NCBI RefSeq assembly: GCF_900496995.4
Contig: NC_044005.1
Coordinates: 33,393,363 to 33,457,362, forward strand
DNA from: Aquila chrysaetos chrysaetos
Taxonomy: Eukaryota; Chordata; Aves; Accipitriformes; Accipitridae
Direction: 5' to 3'
Length of the DNA: 64,000 nucleotides
Within the stretch, counting starts at the first letter, position 1, and each line of letters opens with the position of its first letter. Under the pieces are notes generated by a model. The model saw nothing but the letters and a program-made list of their open reading frames with translations, had not been told where the DNA came from and did no database searches. This document shows positions 61,318 through 64,000 of this stretch, one piece after another. The translations under genes were made by a program, and so were the position numbers.

Positions 61318-61527
61318 GGACGAGTGAGGAGTCCTCCTCCCCCTGAGGAGGAAGGAGCGGCAGAGACAAGGTGGGATGAGCGGACCCCAGCCCCCATCCC
61401 CTGTTCCCCTGCGCTGCCGGGGGGAGGAGGTAGAGAGAAGCAGGAGTGGGGTTGAGCTGGGAGGGGAGGGAAGTTGTTCTAAGGTTTGGTTTTACTTCCC
61501 ATTATCCTTGTTTTGATTTGATTGGTA

Positions 61528-61533
61528 GTAAAT
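61528..61533 (+). terminator. Poly(A)-signal-like hexamer of the LTR
   Basis: AGTAAA, one mismatch from AATAAA, is followed by T-rich and pyrimidine-rich sequence. It lies about 580 nt after the TATA-like box, implying a long R region. It is consistent with an LTR polyadenylation signal. Confidence 0.4.
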
Positions 61534-61727
61534 AGATTTTGTTTCTTCCCCAAGTTGAGCCTGTCTTTTGCCCATGACCATAAGCGGTGAGTGATCCCTC
61601 CCAGTCCTTGTCTCGACCCACGAGCCTGCCTTTATATTTTCTCCTCATCCCACCGTGGCTGGGGAGGGGGGAGTGAGCAAGCGGCTGCGTGGTGCTTTGT
61701 TACTGGCTGGGCTGAAACCATGATACA

Positions 61728-64000
61728 ACTCTAGAGAAAGAATTCAATTTTAACTGAATAGAGTAATATTAAAGTAGTGCAGTAAGAAAATAAGGAATAA
61801 TTACCATGTTAAAAACCTCCTTAATATTATGGTAAATCTTATGCTTTCAGAACACAGAGTAAGGAAATTCTTTGGCTTCACAGGCCTGACATTTAGTTAC
61901 ATAATAAATTTAAAATTTAGATTAAAATAATCTAACCTAAATTATAAAATGAAAATACTTATTGAACATCTTGGCTTTCTTGGGCAACATGTTGATTTTC
62001 ACTATTTGAATCAATAAATACTCAGTATCTAGGGTAAATATAGTTGTAGAATAGTTAATGACGAAAACCTTTTTTTGTAGCCTTCGATTATGGAAGGACT
62101 AAATGGAGAACTAAAATAACATTAAAAATTATTCTTAAATAACTTCAATGAAAAAATATTTTTTCTCTTCTTTTAATAGAAAATAAATAGAAAATATGAT
62201 AAAAATGTCTTTTTGCTGCCCTCAAAACTCTTTCTGAAAAATATGGTAGTCTTTTTGCACAGGCATAATCATTACAAAATTTTATAAATTTGGATTAGTG
62301 AACAAGGCAATAATATTTGAAAAAAAAAAATTGTCTTTTGAATCAAAGTACTTTATTTTGTACAAAGCTTCCTTTCTTCCTTCTTATCTTAGAAAAATAA
62401 ATTTCAAGGCATAAATACTATTCCAAACTGAAGAATATCAGCAGTAGAACTTTTGCTAGAAGCTTTAGAGCAACTGTTTGGCTGAGGCTATTTTATTTTT
62501 ACCTTAAAAGGAGTTTTGCATGTTCCTTAATCTTTAGAACAGTTTTCCTGAGATCTGTTTCCCTGCCAGCCTTTGCATCTGTGTTAAGATGAGCTCCTTG
62601 GCTCCTCTGACTTGAAAGTGGACTACAGCACCTTCTAGTAAGCTGCCTTGAATCTTGTCTGATGCATGGCCTTCAATCTTCACAAGAAATACATGCATCC
62701 AGCAATAATGGTATCTAAATTAAACCTCTTGACAGCAAAGCAACACTTAGCTGACTGGAGACAGGATCAAAGTTCTTGAAACAGAATGACGTTTTGGAAA
62801 TATTTTGTGAGTGTAAAAACATGTTCTCTTCTGAAATGCATGGCTGACTCCTCTAGTTCATCTCTATGTCATTTAAAAATGTTTGTGTTTGCTCTATTTT
62901 ATTTATTTTCTTGAAGCCCACTTCAAAAAGCAGTACAAGGTTTAATTTTGATTATAGGCCTATTATCTCTTTCAAAGTGCTGTTTTCTCAAATGTGTTAG
63001 CCTGTTTGATTTTTGAAGCTCTACTACATTTTAAACAATGAGGTTTAAATACCCATGTGGCAAGGAGGACTTTTGAAAGTTTGGGCATTATTTGACAAGT
63101 ATCTCAGGTTTCTCTCTGTATATCTCTGGAAGGGAGACATGTGAAATATATGGACAATAAAATCTTATGATTTGTGAGCTCACAAAGTTTAGCTTTGCCC
63201 TGGGGAAGGGTAGTTTTCCTAAGTTTCTGTATGTAAATAGAGAGATAATTTGCCTTATACATCATCTAATTTCATTTTCGTCTTCATCCCCTGCAGTCTG
63301 CATCAGCTAATCCTTGGATCCACAGTCCACAAAGCTGCTACTGAGTTCTCCAATCTATCAAAGTGTCCAGAGACCTCTGACTTGCCTTTTACAAAGCCCT
63401 TTCTGATATCCCTAGCTTTCTTATAACTTTAGCTATCCCCAGGATCCTTTTCCTATAAAATTCATTTTCTCATTACTGACAGGAAGCCCTGAGCTTAATG
63501 TTTGTGTGAATCCTTGTAGTCTTTCCTTCTGTACTTGTACCATCAGCTTGCTGATAAAGGAAGCATGCCTGTTCACCATTATAATTCTTAGGTATATCCC
63601 TTACCTTCTCAAAGACTGTAAAGAAATCAGTCCTCCTCAGGCCAGTGAAATTTAGAAAACTTGTAAAAGAAGGAACAAACACCACGAGCTGATCAAGTGA
63701 CTTCACATAGATCTGTTCCTTGGCTTCAGAGAAGCAAGGTAGCTTTGTAAGCCAGAAATTTCATTAATAACGAATTGCAGGAAAGTATCATTCCTTGTTT
63801 AATCAGTACCAATTTGCTCCCCAATCTTCTAAAAACATCAGAAATGGTAGCTCTTTTTTTTTTGGACTAAGCCCTCTGAAACAGTGAGAAAATTAATTTG
63901 CTCATGTCTACAAATTGTTTGCTAAGAATAAATTCCCATGCAGTCCATTTTGTAAATATGTTCAAACTGTTTGTGTAACAGTGGATAGAGCTGACATTTT
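61728..64000. other. AT-rich non-genic DNA
   Basis: I see no recognisable gene or repeat. The G+C content drops immediately after the LTR. The minus-strand frame at 63473-63706 has no recognisable domain. Confidence 0.65.

Larger units (their letters stand above)
60786..61727 (+). mobile_element. GC-rich endogenous retroviral LTR, apparently solo
   Basis: This block is sharply richer in G+C and CpG than everything around it. It runs from TGTTATGAG... at 60786 to ...GGGCTGAAACCATGATACA at 61727, giving the TGT...ACA ends typical of LTRs. Inside, in order, are a TATA-like ATTTAAG near 60949, a G-rich repetitive middle, an AGTAAA signal-like hexamer at 61528-61533 followed by TTTTGTTTCTTCCCC, and a 3' section (CTCGACCCACGAGCCTG, AGCGGCTGCGTGGTGC) whose wording I recognise from an LTR family widespread in birds. 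I cannot assign the ERV class. No gag, pol or env reading frame is recognisable on either side, so it reads as a solo LTR left by recombination. The 5' boundary is less certain than the 3' one. Confidence 0.8.

Noticed and set aside
60916..61369. Minus-strand open frames of 98-134 codons in the LTR
   Set aside because: GC-rich repetitive LTR sequence is poor in stop codons on both strands, and no domain is seen.
61728..64000. Retroviral gag/pol/env interior next to the LTR
   Set aside because: No recognisable retroviral domain in any frame on either side within the window.
1..64000. CRISPR arrays, operons, rRNA or tRNA genes
   Set aside because: No regularly spaced repeats, no prokaryotic gene structure and no recognisable structural-RNA sequence were seen by eye. 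A covariance-model scan would be needed to exclude small RNAs.

Overview
This looks like about 64 kb of nuclear DNA from a bird. It is AT-rich and gene-poor, with no operon structure and no recognisable prokaryotic or viral gene order. Every repeat I could identify belongs to the two classes that dominate avian genomes: CR1 (chicken-repeat 1) non-LTR retrotransposons, nearly all cut short at the 5' end, and one GC-rich retroviral LTR. I cannot name the species or the locus. The window fits an intergenic 'desert' or the inside of a very large intron. I found no host protein-coding gene, rRNA or tRNA that I would defend.

Layout: 1-14841 is unique-looking AT-rich DNA with homopolymer runs, small hairpins and one possible worn CR1 tail (about 11800-11931). 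14842-17900 is a compound CR1 locus on the minus strand: an older CR1 is split by a second CR1 (16261-17010) and carries its own internal deletion. 17901-29373 is unique-looking. 29374-29717 is a short plus-strand CR1 3' end. 29718-39645 is unique-looking and holds a CTCF-like motif, an alternating purine-pyrimidine tract and a 64-nt all-purine run. 39646-40535 is a minus-strand CR1 from a different subfamily. 40536-47379 is unique-looking with GA-rich, GT-rich and 46-nt oligo(T) tracts. 47380-47655 is a heavily decayed, ancient CR1-like tail on the plus strand. 48353-51066 is the longest uninterrupted CR1 (minus strand, about 2.7 kb, endonuclease to 3' end), visibly dead. 51067-60785 is unique-looking. 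60786-61727 is a GC-rich, CpG-containing LTR that appears solitary, with a TATA-like box, a poly(A)-signal-like hexamer and internal tandem repeats. 61728-64000 is unique-looking.

No genes work together here in a functional sense. The CR1 reverse-transcriptase and endonuclease fragments are broken by frameshifts, stops, deletions and, in one copy, loss of a catalytic aspartate. The most interesting observations are the compound CR1, whose two breakpoints fall at the same point of the element, the LTR with its coding-like tandem repeat, and a handful of short exon-like open segments with good splice-site matches. The exon candidates are speculative and need conservation or RNA data. I found no sign of a previously undescribed biological system.
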